DNA from: Ammoniphilus sp. YIM 78166
GTDB lineage: Bacteria; Bacillota; Bacilli; Aneurinibacillales; RAOX-1
Reading direction: 5' to 3'
Length of the DNA stretch: 64,000 bases
Assembly: GCF_004522215.1 (NCBI RefSeq)
Contig: NZ_SDLR01000002.1
Coordinates: forward strand, 124,001-188,000
Below the pieces are notes generated by a model. The model ran no database searches and was not told where the DNA came from. It saw only the letters and a list, made by a program, of their open reading frames with translations. Both the position numbers and the translations under genes were made by a program. Below are positions 43,148 through 52,608 of this stretch, piece by piece. Each line of letters starts with the position of its first letter. Positions within the stretch are counted from its first letter, which is position 1.

Positions 43148-43783
43148 CTACCTGGATACACTCAATACGGATTCCTCCGAAAGATAGTGTTCTATCCAAG
43201 AAGTAAGTAGATTTATCGCCATGAGATTCTTACCACCTTCAGGGATAATGATGTTCGCATACTTTTTGGAAGGCTCTACAAACGCTTCATGCATTGGTTT
43301 AACCGTAGAAAGGTACTGCTGGTCAATAGACTCAAGGGTTCTTCCGCGCTCGGAGGAGTCGCGGATTGCTCTTCTGAGTATGCGTACGTCAGGATCGGTA
43401 TCCACAAAGATTTTGGCATCCATGATTGATCGAAGATCCGCATCCGCAAGAATAAGAATGCCTTCTAGTATAACAACAGGCTTCGGCGCAGTATAAATCG
43501 TGTTTACAGAACGGGTATGCTGCGAAAAATCATATATTGGAACATGAACAGCATGTCCTTTTTTAAGCTGACTCAGATGATGAATCAGAAGCTCGTTTTC
43601 AAATGAGTCTGGATGATCATAATTTATTTTTTCTCGTTCCTCCATGGACAGTTCCGTATTGTCCTGATAGTAAGAATCTTGAGAGATAATTTCGACTACG
43701 TCCTTCCCCAGCTTCTGTTGGATCGAGTGGGCAATGGTTGTTTTTCCTGAACCAGAGCCCCCGGCAATACCGATGATGAGCAT
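43148..43783 (-). CDS. udk: Uridine kinase
   Basis: A 211-residue P-loop kinase that phosphorylates uridine/cytidine in pyrimidine salvage. The Walker A GGSGSGKTT is at residues 8-16, SQDSYYQD near 34-41 is the base/ribose-binding part, and RAIRDSSERGRT near 138-149 the lid. AAGGAGG precedes the ATG. It is somewhat diverged from Bacillus Udk, but the motifs are complete. It lies between ygzB and ygxA, unlike in B. subtilis. Confidence 0.92.
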   Translation of the reverse strand: MLIIGIAGGSGSGKTTIAHSIQQKLGKDVVEIISQDSYYQDNTELSMEEREKINYDHPDSFENELLIHHLSQLKKGHAVHVPIYDFSQHTRSVNTIYTAPKPVVILEGILILADADLRSIMDAKIFVDTDPDVRILRRAIRDSSERGRTLESIDQQYLSTVKPMHEAFVEPSKKYANIIIPEGGKNLMAINLLTSWIEHYLSEESVLSVSR

Positions 43784-43973
43784 GTCGTTGGTGCCTCCTT
43801 AGTTAGAGCAATGCTGATGATTATTAGTATGAGAGTTAGGCTTATGAACCATTCAATAGACACTAGTATACCTTACTTTTTTCAACTCACAAGGAGGAAA
43901 AATCCCCTGAATGAAGAATTCCTTATCTTAACCAAATATCCGCGGGATATTGAATAGGCAAGGGGGTGTTTCC

Positions 43974-44528
43974 ATGAGCCTAAGTCACTTTCAACAGAAA
44001 ATGGACAAGAAGGTATCTGATCATCGCAAGCAAATTTATGTTGAATATTCTAGGTTAGTCAGTGCCTATATGGAAGCGAAAGAGTATTTAAAAGAAGGAC
44101 ATCTTCTCGATTCTTATAACAGTATTCATCAGTCACTTCAGCACTGGGCTAAGCTCGTCATCATGGAAGTGGGAGAGAGACAGGGGATGACGGTTTGGGA
44201 GCAACTAAGAGAAATTGATCCTTCTGTATATAAGTTATATGAGGAGTTGGTTACCTCACAGGAGCCTTTGGATAAGAGGATTGAGCTCTTGCTGCTAGCT
44301 TTAGATTTTTCCGTCTTATCCCAGATGGAGAACTGTGTTCAGTTTATGCTTGATATCCTCAGTTCTCGAGAACATCCGTGGAGAATGCAGGAGATTATAG
44401 AATATCCAGCCATTGCGGAACTATCCATCGATGTAGAACTTCTGCTCAGAAAGATGCAAAAACGGTCCTTGATTAAAGAACATATTCTACTTAGAGAAGG
44501 TGTCGAGGAAGTTGCCTATAGCGTATAA
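43974..44528 (+). CDS. YgxA-type protein lacking the nucleotidyltransferase domain
   Basis: A 184-residue helical protein that matches the C-terminal two-thirds of B. subtilis YgxA (about 290 residues; HWAKLVIMEVGER, IDPSVYKLYEELV and LDKRIELLLLALDFS are shared-type segments). The family's N-terminal nucleotidyltransferase-like region is absent and no remnant is seen in the short gap after udk. The ATG at 43974 follows AAGGGGGTG; an in-frame TTG further up lacks a site. Position after ygzB fits ygxA. It may act as a free substrate-binding half. Confidence 0.7.
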   Translation: MSLSHFQQKMDKKVSDHRKQIYVEYSRLVSAYMEAKEYLKEGHLLDSYNSIHQSLQHWAKLVIMEVGERQGMTVWEQLREIDPSVYKLYEELVTSQEPLDKRIELLLLALDFSVLSQMENCVQFMLDILSSREHPWRMQEIIEYPAIAELSIDVELLLRKMQKRSLIKEHILLREGVEEVAYSV

Positions 44529-44551
44529 CGGAGAATTTTGTCGAATTTTGT

Positions 44552-44581
44552 TTGACAAAAAGGCAATGACTGATCTATAAT
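44552..44581 (+). promoter_or_regulatory. Strong sigma-A promoter with no ORF behind it
   Basis: TTGACA (44552-44557), 18-bp spacer, TATAAT (44576-44581). It is followed almost at once by a terminator. Confidence 0.75.
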
Positions 44582-44587
44582 CAATGT

Positions 44588-44636
44588 AACAGCAACGTGG
44601 TTTTTCGTTATAGATAACGAAGGGCCGCGTTTTTTT
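44588..44636 (+). ncRNA. Candidate ~50-nt small RNA or terminated leader
   Basis: Transcription from the preceding promoter would start near 44588 and run into a 17-bp hairpin with four G-U pairs (AACGTGG/CCGCGTT outer, TTCGTTA-TAGA-TAACGAA inner) and T7. A full promoter-plus-terminator unit without ORF suggests a very short RNA, or an attenuated leader ahead of the iron permease. Confidence 0.5.
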
Positions 44637-44664
44637 GTTTTATGGATAGTTTAGCAAAAACCAA

Positions 44665-44693
44665 TTGACAATGATAATAGTTTGCATTAATAT
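44665..44693 (+). promoter_or_regulatory. Promoter of the iron permease gene
   Basis: TTGACA (44665-44670), 17-bp spacer, TAATAT (44688-44693). Confidence 0.75.
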
Positions 44694-44712
44694 GAAAATG
44701 ATTATCAATGTT
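44667..44712 (+). promoter_or_regulatory. Two Fur boxes over the iron permease promoter
   Basis: GACAATGATAATAGTTTGC (44667-44685) and GAAAATGATTATCAATGTT (44694-44712) each match the 19-bp Fur consensus at 14 positions. They cover the -35 region and the start point, so Fur-Fe would repress. Confidence 0.75.
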
Positions 44713-44746
44713 AAAGTGGGCGTTTGTATAACAAAGGGGGAGAAGC

Positions 44747-45676
44747 ATGGACTTTCAGGCTTTTTTAATTACCTTCCGTGAAGTGCTGGAAGCGCTTTTG
44801 ATTGTGGGTGTTATTACTACATACTTAAAGAAGATGGACCAAGAAAAATACAATAAGTGGGTATGGCTTGGTGTGGCAGGGGCAGTGGTTTCTAGTTTTA
44901 TAGTAGCTTTTATCTTCCAAGTCATCCTTACAGGATTCGCGGCTATGAGCTATCAGCACTATATGCGAATCAGTATCATGCTTATATCGAGTATCTTATT
45001 AACCCAGATGGTCTTGTGGATGGCAGAAAATGCGAGTGAGATGTCCAATAAAACACGCGAAAAAATGCAACAGCTGATTACCACAGGAAGCGTGTTCGGG
45101 ATGGTGATGCATGCTTACCTTGTTGTTCTAAGAGAAGGAGTAGAGACCGTCTTCTTCTTTGCCGCTATTACTGGTGGAGATATTTCTCAAGCGATTCAGA
45201 GTTGGGGAGCGTTATCTGGACTTGTATTAGCTTGTATAGTCGGTTGGATTATCTTTAAAACAACGGTGAAGTTTCCATTGAAGAAGTTTTTCCAAGTCAC
45301 CGGATTTCTTATTATCATGATGGCGGCAGGACTGGCTACGCAAGCGGTTGGCGCCATGCAGGATTATGGATGGTTTGGAACAGTGAAGGAAGATATGTAT
45401 AATATTGCTCATATCTTGCCTGAGCACCCGATTGATGAAGAGCATCTTCGAAGAGAAGGAATTGAGCCTTTAATCAGCGGTCAAGTGGGAATTTTCTTAA
45501 TGGCGATGTTTGGCTATTCGCATCACCCTTCCTTTGAAGAGTGTGCCACCTATATTGGCTATTATATGATTTTATTTATGTGGCTTCGTTACCGACATCG
45601 TGCGGCACTAACTGGACATAGCCAAGATGATAATGAAACACATAAAGAACCAGTGGCGTTGTCAGAGGCCAAATAG
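44747..45676 (+). CDS. FTR1-family iron permease
   Basis: A 309-residue membrane protein with seven segments, of the FTR1/EfeU family for ferric or ferrous iron uptake. The two iron-relay motifs are REVLEALL at 11-18 (R-E-x-x-E) and LREGVE at 128-133. No periplasmic EfeO or peroxidase EfeB is next to it, so it may work with a partner elsewhere. AAAGGGGGAG precedes the ATG. The upstream Fur boxes agree with iron control. Confidence 0.92.
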   Translation: MDFQAFLITFREVLEALLIVGVITTYLKKMDQEKYNKWVWLGVAGAVVSSFIVAFIFQVILTGFAAMSYQHYMRISIMLISSILLTQMVLWMAENASEMSNKTREKMQQLITTGSVFGMVMHAYLVVLREGVETVFFFAAITGGDISQAIQSWGALSGLVLACIVGWIIFKTTVKFPLKKFFQVTGFLIIMMAAGLATQAVGAMQDYGWFGTVKEDMYNIAHILPEHPIDEEHLRREGIEPLISGQVGIFLMAMFGYSHHPSFEECATYIGYYMILFMWLRYRHRAALTGHSQDDNETHKEPVALSEAK

Positions 45677-45706
45677 AAGGGTGTCCCGCTAATGGGGCAC
45701 CCTTTA
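45677..45706 (+). terminator. Terminator of the iron permease
   Basis: AAGGGTGTCCC-GCTAAT-GGGGCACCCTT then TTACTTTAT; one G-U pair. Confidence 0.75.
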
Positions 45707-45708
45707 CT

Positions 45709-46383
45709 TTATCTAACTCCCTTATTTATGACTTTGCCTCCATTGATCTGCACAAAAAGAGACGCAGACGTTTCAAGTAACTCCTCTTCCTTCTCCTGTG
45801 GAAAATCCGGATGAATGAAGATAACTTGAATTATATGCTGAGTGGTTTCATCGATCGATGTTCGAACCGAGTCGACAATAGGGCTTCCAAATGGGGATTG
45901 CTGATCAGCTAGGATCAGTTTTCCGGTCATCGAGGTTTCTCGTCCGTTTAAACCGTCATAGGCTTCTCCTTCTTTTCCTAATCTGCAGACGATTACTCCT
46001 CCTTCCACTTTGTCAGCATTGTATATTCCATAAGGTAGAACGAACTTCATGGATAGAAAATTGTTAACATCAACCGCTCCATTAACCCCGAATACCGTTT
46101 TTTCTTGAAGAACTCTCCTTATCAAGGCCTCAGAGGAGGGGCGATACTTAGAAGGGTCAATCCCAAGCTGTTTAAAGGCTTGTCTTGAAGCTTTGATACC
46201 TTCAATGGCAGCTAAACCTGCTTCTGCGTAATCTAAACGAAGGGAGGCCGTAAAAAGGTTCATTCTCCCTTTTGCCACTTTTGGCAATTCTGAAACCACA
46301 ATTCCCTCGTATTCGATAAAGCCTAAACGAAATCCAGGCAGGCGTTGCAATAAGTCTTGATCAATGGATACTTGAATAGACAA
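45709..46383 (-). CDS. B3/B4 domain protein (Phe-tRNA synthetase beta-like)
   Basis: A 224-residue stand-alone B3/4 domain, the module that edits mischarged tRNA in PheT. Free relatives are thought to bind tRNA or amino acids, but their role is unproven. The central PSSEALIRRVLQ and VDVNNFLSMKF are the family landmarks. The start is TTG at 46383 with AAAGGGGG upstream. It is convergent to the iron permease. Confidence 0.85.
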   Translation of the reverse strand: MSIQVSIDQDLLQRLPGFRLGFIEYEGIVVSELPKVAKGRMNLFTASLRLDYAEAGLAAIEGIKASRQAFKQLGIDPSKYRPSSEALIRRVLQEKTVFGVNGAVDVNNFLSMKFVLPYGIYNADKVEGGVIVCRLGKEGEAYDGLNGRETSMTGKLILADQQSPFGSPIVDSVRTSIDETTQHIIQVIFIHPDFPQEKEEELLETSASLFVQINGGKVINKGVR

Positions 46384-46505
46384 CTTGTTTTCCCCCTTTG
46401 TACATTAGATTTATTTTACTGGATGCCGTTTTATGGAAGCAAGTAGGTGTTAGAGGGCTGAATCTGATATAATGATTGGCGAGCGAAAGGAATGGGAGGA
46501 CAAAA

Positions 46506-46937
46506 ATGAAGGATGTTATGATCTATACAGATGGAGCTTGTTCAGGAAATCCCGGACCGGGTGGATGGGGAGCTATCCTTATGTCTGGAACCCATAAAAA
46601 GGAAATATCAGGCGGGGAAAAAGTGACCACCAATAATCGGATGGAGCTGCAGGCTGCAATCGAAGCACTAAAGGCTTTAAAAGAACCGTGCAACGTCAAG
46701 CTGCATAGTGACAGCGCTTATCTTGTGAATTGCTTTCAGCAAGGGTGGTATAAAGGCTGGATGAAAAATGGATGGAAAAATAGCAAAAAGCAGCCTGTAG
46801 AAAATCAAGATCAATGGAAAGAGCTGCTTGAGCTGATGAAGATCCACCAGGTCGAGTACATAAAAGTAAAAGGTCATGCCGATAATGAGTTCAACAACCG
46901 TTGCGACGAATTGGCTGTAGCAGCCGTGCCAAGATAG
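46506..46937 (+). CDS. rnhA: Ribonuclease HI
   Basis: A 143-residue endonuclease that cuts the RNA strand of RNA-DNA hybrids. The active-site acids are D9 (YTDGACSGNPGPGG), the Glu in NNRMELQAA, the Asp in HSDSAYLV and the Asp in NRCDELA. The basic handle WMKNGWKNSKKQ is present. GGGAGG supports ATG 46506. It overlaps or abuts queG. Confidence 0.95.
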   Translation: MKDVMIYTDGACSGNPGPGGWGAILMSGTHKKEISGGEKVTTNNRMELQAAIEALKALKEPCNVKLHSDSAYLVNCFQQGWYKGWMKNGWKNSKKQPVENQDQWKELLELMKIHQVEYIKVKGHADNEFNNRCDELAVAAVPR

Positions 46938-46946
46938 GTGAACTCT

Positions 46947-48098
46947 ATGATGGATATTAACGAACTCAAGCAAAAGCTTATTGACTATGCTTATACTATT
47001 GGCATAGATAAGATTGGCTTTGCCTCCGCTGACCCTTTTCTTGAGCTGAAAGAGCGGCTCTATCAACATCGCGAATTGGGTTATGAGTCGGGGTTTGAGG
47101 AAAAAGACATTGAAAAACGGGCACATCCCGAGCTTACAATTCAAGAAGCAAAATCGATTATTGCGATCGCGATTGCCTATCCTGCGAAAATGCAAGACCC
47201 TCCGAAGTCTAAGCCGGGTGAATACCGGGGCATGGTCTCAAGGGCGGCATGGGGAAAGGACTATCATCATGTTCTCAGAGAAAAGCTGAAACTGCTAGAG
47301 CTTTACCTTGAAGAGCAGGTTCCTGGAGTTCGCTGTGAATCCATGGTGGATACAGGAGTGCTCTCAGATCGGGCGGTAGCGGAAAGAGCTGGCTTAGGCT
47401 GGGTGGGGAAGAATACGAATTTAATTACTCCTGAATTCGGTTCTTGGGTTTACCTAGGAGAGCTCATCACCGATTTGCCTTTTCCTCCTGATGTTCCGAT
47501 TGAAGAGGGCTGTGGAGATTGTACTTTATGTCTTGATCATTGTCCAACGGGAGCGTTTGAACAGCCATGGCAACTCAACTCGCAAAAATGTGTGGCTTTC
47601 TTGACGCAAGTTAAGGACTATATACCAGACGAATACCGGGAAAAGATAGGGAATCGAATTTATGGCTGTGACACCTGCCAGCAAGTTTGCCCTAAAAATA
47701 AAAAAATCAATTTTACACACCAGGCAGACTGCCAGCCGGAACATGAATTGGCAAAACCGCTGCTGAAGCCCTTACTCACGATCGGAAAAAAAGAATTTCA
47801 GAAAAAGTTTGGAATGACCTCTGCTGCCTGGCGGGGAAAAAAGCCGATCCAACGAAATGCGATCCTTGCTCTAGCCCATTTTAAAGACCGTTCCGCCGTT
47901 CCGGATTTGATTGATTTGCTTCGAAAGGATGAAAGACCGGTAATACGGGGAACGGCAGCATGGGCATTAGGGAAAATCGGAACAACAGAAGCCGAAAACG
48001 CCCTTCATTCGGCAAAAAGCATCGAGAAAGATCAAGAAGTGCAAGAAGAGATCGAAAAAGCGCTCTGTATGCTTTCTGACAAGGAAAAATCCGATTAG
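46947..48098 (+). CDS. queG: Epoxyqueuosine reductase QueG
   Basis: A 383-residue iron-sulfur, cobalamin-dependent enzyme that reduces epoxyqueuosine to queuosine in tRNA. Two [4Fe-4S] motifs are at CGDCTLCLDHCPTGAF (about 189-204) and CDTCQQVCPKN (about 244-254). A C-terminal HEAT-like helical part (about 300-380) binds tRNA. The start at 46947 has AGGTG at good distance; a GTG three codons earlier is possible. Same as B. subtilis YhbA, upstream of yhbB and trmL. Confidence 0.95.
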   Translation: MMDINELKQKLIDYAYTIGIDKIGFASADPFLELKERLYQHRELGYESGFEEKDIEKRAHPELTIQEAKSIIAIAIAYPAKMQDPPKSKPGEYRGMVSRAAWGKDYHHVLREKLKLLELYLEEQVPGVRCESMVDTGVLSDRAVAERAGLGWVGKNTNLITPEFGSWVYLGELITDLPFPPDVPIEEGCGDCTLCLDHCPTGAFEQPWQLNSQKCVAFLTQVKDYIPDEYREKIGNRIYGCDTCQQVCPKNKKINFTHQADCQPEHELAKPLLKPLLTIGKKEFQKKFGMTSAAWRGKKPIQRNAILALAHFKDRSAVPDLIDLLRKDERPVIRGTAAWALGKIGTTEAENALHSAKSIEKDQEVQEEIEKALCMLSDKEKSD

Positions 48099-48159
48099 CC
48101 AGAAAAGGGAAATCGAAGTAAAATGGAAGAGGATTTTCAGTGAACACGGGAGGGATGAG

Positions 48160-48708
48160 ATGTCTCGGCAACATTCAATCCATTATATCGCAATGAACAG
48201 CCCCTTTGGGGAAATTATGATTGCTGCAACTCATAAGGGGGTTTGCTGGATCTCATTTGATTCAAGTGAAGCATCGATCATGTCGCTGAAGCGTTGGGGA
48301 AGAACATGGCTGCTATGTGATCATGTTGTAGAGGGGATGACGTCCCATTTAGAGGATGCCACCGCGCAATTCACGGAGTATTTTCAAGGGGAAAGAACGG
48401 AATTCACCCTATCGCTTGATATATACGGGACTCCCTTTCAGAAGATGGTTTGGGAGCAGCTTCGCTTGATTCCCTATGGGGAACTTCGTACGTATAAGGA
48501 TATTGCATTAGGGCTTAAGGCTCCTAAGGCGGTAAGGGCCGTTGGAGGGGCAAATAATCGCAATCCATTGTCAATCGTTATCCCTTGTCACCGAGTCATT
48601 GGCTCGAACGGAGCACTTGTTGGTTATGGCGGAGGACTTTCGATTAAGGAATATCTGCTTCAGCTTGAATCTTCGCTAGTTAGCCCTTCCGCGCGAAAAG
48701 TTCAATAA
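48160..48708 (+). CDS. ogt: Methylated-DNA-[protein]-cysteine S-methyltransferase
   Basis: A 182-residue suicide repair protein that takes the methyl group from O6-methylguanine. The active Cys is in VIPCHRVIGSNG near 144-155, and the recognition part (GTPFQKMVWEQL, PKAVRAVGGANNRNP) is complete. It lacks the Ada N-terminal domain. GGGAGGGATGAG precedes the ATG. It is inserted between queG and the amidase gene compared with B. subtilis. Confidence 0.95.
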   Translation: MSRQHSIHYIAMNSPFGEIMIAATHKGVCWISFDSSEASIMSLKRWGRTWLLCDHVVEGMTSHLEDATAQFTEYFQGERTEFTLSLDIYGTPFQKMVWEQLRLIPYGELRTYKDIALGLKAPKAVRAVGGANNRNPLSIVIPCHRVIGSNGALVGYGGGLSIKEYLLQLESSLVSPSARKVQ

Positions 48709-48778
48709 AACAGGAAAACATTGCTGCTTCTTACATATGCTGTCTTATAGAATAAGTAAAGTAAGGAGCGCAACTTAG

Positions 48779-49738
48779 ATGGCTAAGAGCTGGATGAATA
48801 CACTAAAAGGGTATTTTTCCGTCTTAAATCAACTTGAGGTAGAGGGCGATATCCGAGATTTAGAGGCCTACCATAGAGGAAGCACGGACGGAAAAAAGGA
48901 AATGGAAAGAATTCAGCGTTCTAGAGATCATTCACGCTATCGAAATGCCAAGCCGATCAAATGTAAAACCATCATTAAGAATATTAAGATCCTTTCTGAA
49001 GATAGAAGACAGATTGACCTTTTTTTACACAATTATGTGTGGAAGCTTTATCATATCGATCATCACTATATGGAACAAGAGGATGAATTTTACCACCAAA
49101 TTACCATGCGTGAGCAAAGCGGGGACTGGTATATCGCTTCAGATACCATTGTGGGCAAGGACCAGTTTCAGACTGACCGCCAACCAGGATCCGAGGGAGA
49201 TATCGAGGAACCACACATTGGCGTGACGGCCCAGCAGGACCAAAGCAGAGCATACAACCGAGTGAAGGTCAAGCGATATGCCGAGCTCTGGTGGAACCGA
49301 TATAATCCTGGATACCCTAAGTTTGAGGTTGACTGTACCAACTATGTATCCCAATGTCTCCATGAAGGAGGCATCCCACTGGAACATACAGGGCAGAGAA
49401 ACAAGGGCTGGTGGGTGAACGGAAAGTCTAATTGGAGCTTTAGCTGGTCTGTCGCCCATAGCTTAATGAATTACCTCCTAGGAGGTAATACCAATCTGTC
49501 TCCCAAGGCAGAAAGCAAGAGTACTGCAGATGAGCTCATGATAGGCGACGTGATTTGCTATGACTGGGATGGAAATGGGAATTATCAGCATAACACAATA
49601 GTAGTAGCTAAAGATCCTAACGGCATGCCGCTCGTTAATGCTCATACGACCAATAGCCGTCATCGCTATTGGGATTACCAGGATTCCTATGCCTGGACGA
49701 ACAAGACGCAATATAAATTTATTCACATGAAAGACTAG
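48779..49738 (+). CDS. Amidase-domain protein (YhbB-like, PF12671-type)
   Basis: A 319-residue protein. The C-terminal 160 residues form the putative amidase domain with a catalytic-looking Cys in FEVDCTNYVSQ (near 185) and a His in QHNTIVV; it is NlpC/P60-like in outline. The N-terminal 150 residues are charged and unassigned. There is no signal peptide, so it would be cytosolic, possibly in the mother cell or spore. The ATG at 48779 follows GTAAGGAGCG. Position between queG and trmL matches yhbB of B. subtilis. Confidence 0.82.
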   Translation: MAKSWMNTLKGYFSVLNQLEVEGDIRDLEAYHRGSTDGKKEMERIQRSRDHSRYRNAKPIKCKTIIKNIKILSEDRRQIDLFLHNYVWKLYHIDHHYMEQEDEFYHQITMREQSGDWYIASDTIVGKDQFQTDRQPGSEGDIEEPHIGVTAQQDQSRAYNRVKVKRYAELWWNRYNPGYPKFEVDCTNYVSQCLHEGGIPLEHTGQRNKGWWVNGKSNWSFSWSVAHSLMNYLLGGNTNLSPKAESKSTADELMIGDVICYDWDGNGNYQHNTIVVAKDPNGMPLVNAHTTNSRHRYWDYQDSYAWTNKTQYKFIHMKD

Positions 49739-49808
49739 CGACCGGGGTTTGCCAATCCCGGTTCTTTTCATTTATACTTATATATCAGTTTAAAAAGAGG
49801 TGAGACGT

Positions 49809-50273
49809 TTGCCTTTCCACATCGTCCTTTATCAGCCAGAAATCCCTGCTAATACAGGGAATATTGTAAGGACCTGCTCGGTCACAGGGGCCCATCTTCA
49901 CTTGATTCACCCGCTGGGATTCTCTGTTGATGATAAGCAGTTGAAGCGTGCCGGATTGGATTACTGGCATGAAGTCCCTATATTTCACTATGATTCATAC
50001 GAAGACTTCGTGAGCAAGATGGCTCCGGAAAGAATGTTTTTCATTGAAACAACAGGTAAGGCCTTTTATACGGACAAGCAGTACCAGGATGGGGACTTCT
50101 TTATGTTCGGGAAAGAAACGACAGGAATCCCAAGCTCGATTACCGAGGCACAACCTAATCAAGTCATTCGCATTCCAATGAAGGAAGGCGTTCGATCGCT
50201 GAACTTGTCGAATACAGTAGCTATTGTCGCTTACGAGGCCTTTCGTCAAGTCGACTTTCCTAATTTTAAATAA
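49809..50273 (+). CDS. trmL: tRNA (cytidine/uridine-34 2'-O)-methyltransferase TrmL
   Basis: A 154-residue SPOUT-class enzyme that 2'-O-methylates the wobble base of tRNA-Leu. The knot motifs are VLYQPEIPANTGNIVRTC near 5-22, FGKETTGIP near 102-110, and SLNLSNTVAIVAYEA near 127-141. I prefer TTG 49809, because AGAGGTGA lies six bases upstream and the protein then begins MPFHIV like its relatives; GTG 49800 overlaps that site. It matches CspR of B. subtilis. Confidence 0.93.
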   Translation: MPFHIVLYQPEIPANTGNIVRTCSVTGAHLHLIHPLGFSVDDKQLKRAGLDYWHEVPIFHYDSYEDFVSKMAPERMFFIETTGKAFYTDKQYQDGDFFMFGKETTGIPSSITEAQPNQVIRIPMKEGVRSLNLSNTVAIVAYEAFRQVDFPNFK

Positions 50274-50280
50274 AACAAAA

Positions 50281-50318
50281 AACACCTTCCAAAGTGTCAT
50301 AAGGAAGGTGTTTTTTTT
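50281..50318. terminator. Terminator after trmL
   Basis: ACACCTTCC-N12-GGAAGGTGT then T7. It may also stop the small minus-strand gene beside it. Confidence 0.88.
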
Positions 50319-50328
50319 ATACATTGGA

Positions 50329-50421
50329 TTATAGGTTCCAAGTCTTGTCTTCATCGTGACCGGCTGTAAGTATAAAGAAAATGAAACAGCCTAGTACGAA
50401 GATAGGTAAAAATGTACCCAT
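50329..50421 (-). CDS. 30-residue single-span membrane protein
   Basis: ATG at 50421 with GGGGGCG nine bases upstream, stop at 50329. Hydrophobic residues 3-20, then an acidic GHDEDKTWNL tail. It has its own ribosome site and lies convergent to trmL beside a terminator. It is too short for standard gene finders. Function unknown; a short sporulation-stage membrane protein is possible because it is next to prkA. Confidence 0.6.
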   Translation of the reverse strand: MGTFLPIFVLGCFIFFILTAGHDEDKTWNL

Positions 50422-50680
50422 GTCGCGACGCCCCCTTTCATTCGCTATTATGCCCTAAGAAGGTGATGAGGTAATTATGTACCACGTCATAATAAAAATC
50501 CACTCTTTATTATAGCTAAATTACTGGGGAAAGGGAATGGCAAGAATGTGAATTCAGATGTTTTAAGCATGTCACAGGAAACAAGCGAATATAAATTAGT
50601 TAAAACTTAAAAACCTAGTCCTTATAAGCCATCATTCCCCCACATTGGTTGATCTTTTGATAAAAGGAGAGGAGGCTCCC

Positions 50681-52579
50681 ATGGATATTATTAGACGATT
50701 GAGTGAGTATCGACAAAATGAAAGAAAATTGGCCTGGGAGGGTACTTTTGGTGAGTATTTGGAGTTAGTCAGAAAGAATCCTGTGATAGCCCAAACCGCG
50801 CACTCTAGAGTGTATAACATGATTAAGGATGCTGGAATTGAAGAGGATGAAAGTGGAAGAAAAGAATATAAGTTCTTTACAAAAGAGATCTTTGGGCTTG
50901 ATCGTTCCGTTGAAAAGCTGGTAGAGGAGTATTTCCATTCTGCTGCGATGCGCCTGGATGTAAGAAAAAGGGTGCTCATGCTCATGGGACCTGTCAGTGG
51001 AGGAAAATCGACCATTGTCAGTATGCTGAAAAAAGGCTTGGAGCGCTATTCGAAAACCGATCGAGGAGCGGTATACGCCATCAAAGGCTGCCCGATGCAC
51101 CAAGAACCACTGCTTCTTGTTCCACATGATCTTCGTCCTGAATTGGAGGAGGAGTTTGGGGTCAAAATTGAAGGGGAGCTCAACCCTTATACACGGATGA
51201 TGATTGAAACCGAATATGGCGGCCGGATTGAAGATGTGATGATTGAGCGAATCGTCTTATCTGAAAAAGACCGCGTCGGAATTGGGACATTCAGTCCTTC
51301 GGATCCCAAGTCACAAGACATTGCAGATTTAACAGGAAGCATTGATTTCTCTACTATTGCGGAATATGGCTCGGAATCTGATCCTCGCGCCTATCGTTTC
51401 GATGGAGAGCTTAATAAGGCCAACCGCGGGTTGATGGAATTCCAGGAAATGCTGAAGTGCGATGAAAAGTTCCTATGGAATCTACTTTCTCTCACTCAGG
51501 AAGGAAATTTCAAGGCAGGACGATTCGCGTTAATTTCAGCGGATGAATTAATCGTAGCCCATACGAATGAAACAGAATACAAGAATTTCATCAGCAACAA
51601 GAAGAATGAGGCGCTTCAGTCCCGTATCATCGTCATGAGGATCCCTTACAACTTGCGCGTATCGGATGAAGATAAGATTTACGCTAAGCTGATTAGCCAA
51701 AGTGACCTGGGTCATGTGCATATTGCACCGCATGCCCTTCGAACAGCGGCCGTCTTCTCCATCCTGACTCGATTGAAGGACTCGAAAAAAGCGGGAACCG
51801 ATCTGCTTAAGAAAATGAAGCTTTACGATGGAGAAAATGTTGAGGGCTATAAAGAAGGGGATATTGAGGAATTAAGAAACGAGCATCTCGATGAAGGGAT
51901 GTCTGGTATTGACCCAAGATATGTCATTAACCGGATTTCGAGTGCCCTCATCAGAAGGGATACGGAATGTATTAATGCCCTTGATATCTTGCGCGCATTA
52001 AAAGAAGGATTGGATCAGCATGCCTCCATCACCAAAGAAGAACGGGATCGTTACCTTAACTTTATCTCAGTCGCTCGTAAGGAATATGACGAGTTGGCTA
52101 AGAAAGAAGTGCAAAAAGCATTCGTCTATTCCTATGAGGAGTCGGCAAAAACGCTGCTTGATAACTATCTCGACAATGTGGAGTCCTATTGCAACCGCAC
52201 GAAGATGCGTGATCCAGTGACTGGCGAAGAAATGGAAGCAGATGAAAAGCTGATGAGATCCATTGAGGAGCAGATTGGAATCTCCGAAAATGCCAAGAAA
52301 GCATTCCGCGAAGAAATTCTTATTCGCATCTCACATTATGCACGCAAGGGCAAGAGGTTCGAATACAATAATCATGAGCGCTTACGGGAAGCGATCGAGA
52401 AAAAGCTGTTCGCGGACTTAAAGGATGTCGTGAAAATTACGACCTCTTCAAAGACACCGGATGAGAATCAATTAAAGAAAGTCAATGAGGTTACGAAACG
52501 CTTGATTGATGAACATGGCTATTGCCCACATTGCGCTAATGAATTGCTAAGGTATGTAGGAAGCTTACTTAATCGCTAG
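50681..52579 (+). CDS. prkA: PrkA serine protein kinase / AAA+ protein
   Basis: A 632-residue protein with an N-terminal AAA+ domain and a C-terminal kinase-like domain. The Walker A is GPVSGGKST near 103-111, and the PrkA-specific GDWEIF-like helices are replaced by the close GFGTFSPSD-type segment near 204-212 ([13 protein letters not shown]). In B. subtilis it is made in the mother cell and affects sporulation. ATG 50681 after AGGAGAGGAGG; the longer frame starts 12 codons up without a site. First gene of prkA-yhbH. Confidence 0.95.
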   Translation: MDIIRRLSEYRQNERKLAWEGTFGEYLELVRKNPVIAQTAHSRVYNMIKDAGIEEDESGRKEYKFFTKEIFGLDRSVEKLVEEYFHSAAMRLDVRKRVLMLMGPVSGGKSTIVSMLKKGLERYSKTDRGAVYAIKGCPMHQEPLLLVPHDLRPELEEEFGVKIEGELNPYTRMMIETEYGGRIEDVMIERIVLSEKDRVGIGTFSPSDPKSQDIADLTGSIDFSTIAEYGSESDPRAYRFDGELNKANRGLMEFQEMLKCDEKFLWNLLSLTQEGNFKAGRFALISADELIVAHTNETEYKNFISNKKNEALQSRIIVMRIPYNLRVSDEDKIYAKLISQSDLGHVHIAPHALRTAAVFSILTRLKDSKKAGTDLLKKMKLYDGENVEGYKEGDIEELRNEHLDEGMSGIDPRYVINRISSALIRRDTECINALDILRALKEGLDQHASITKEERDRYLNFISVARKEYDELAKKEVQKAFVYSYEESAKTLLDNYLDNVESYCNRTKMRDPVTGEEMEADEKLMRSIEEQIGISENAKKAFREEILIRISHYARKGKRFEYNNHERLREAIEKKLFADLKDVVKITTSSKTPDENQLKKVNEVTKRLIDEHGYCPHCANELLRYVGSLLNR

Positions 52580-52608
52580 GAAAACTGATTCGCCTTAGGA
52601 GGAATCGA

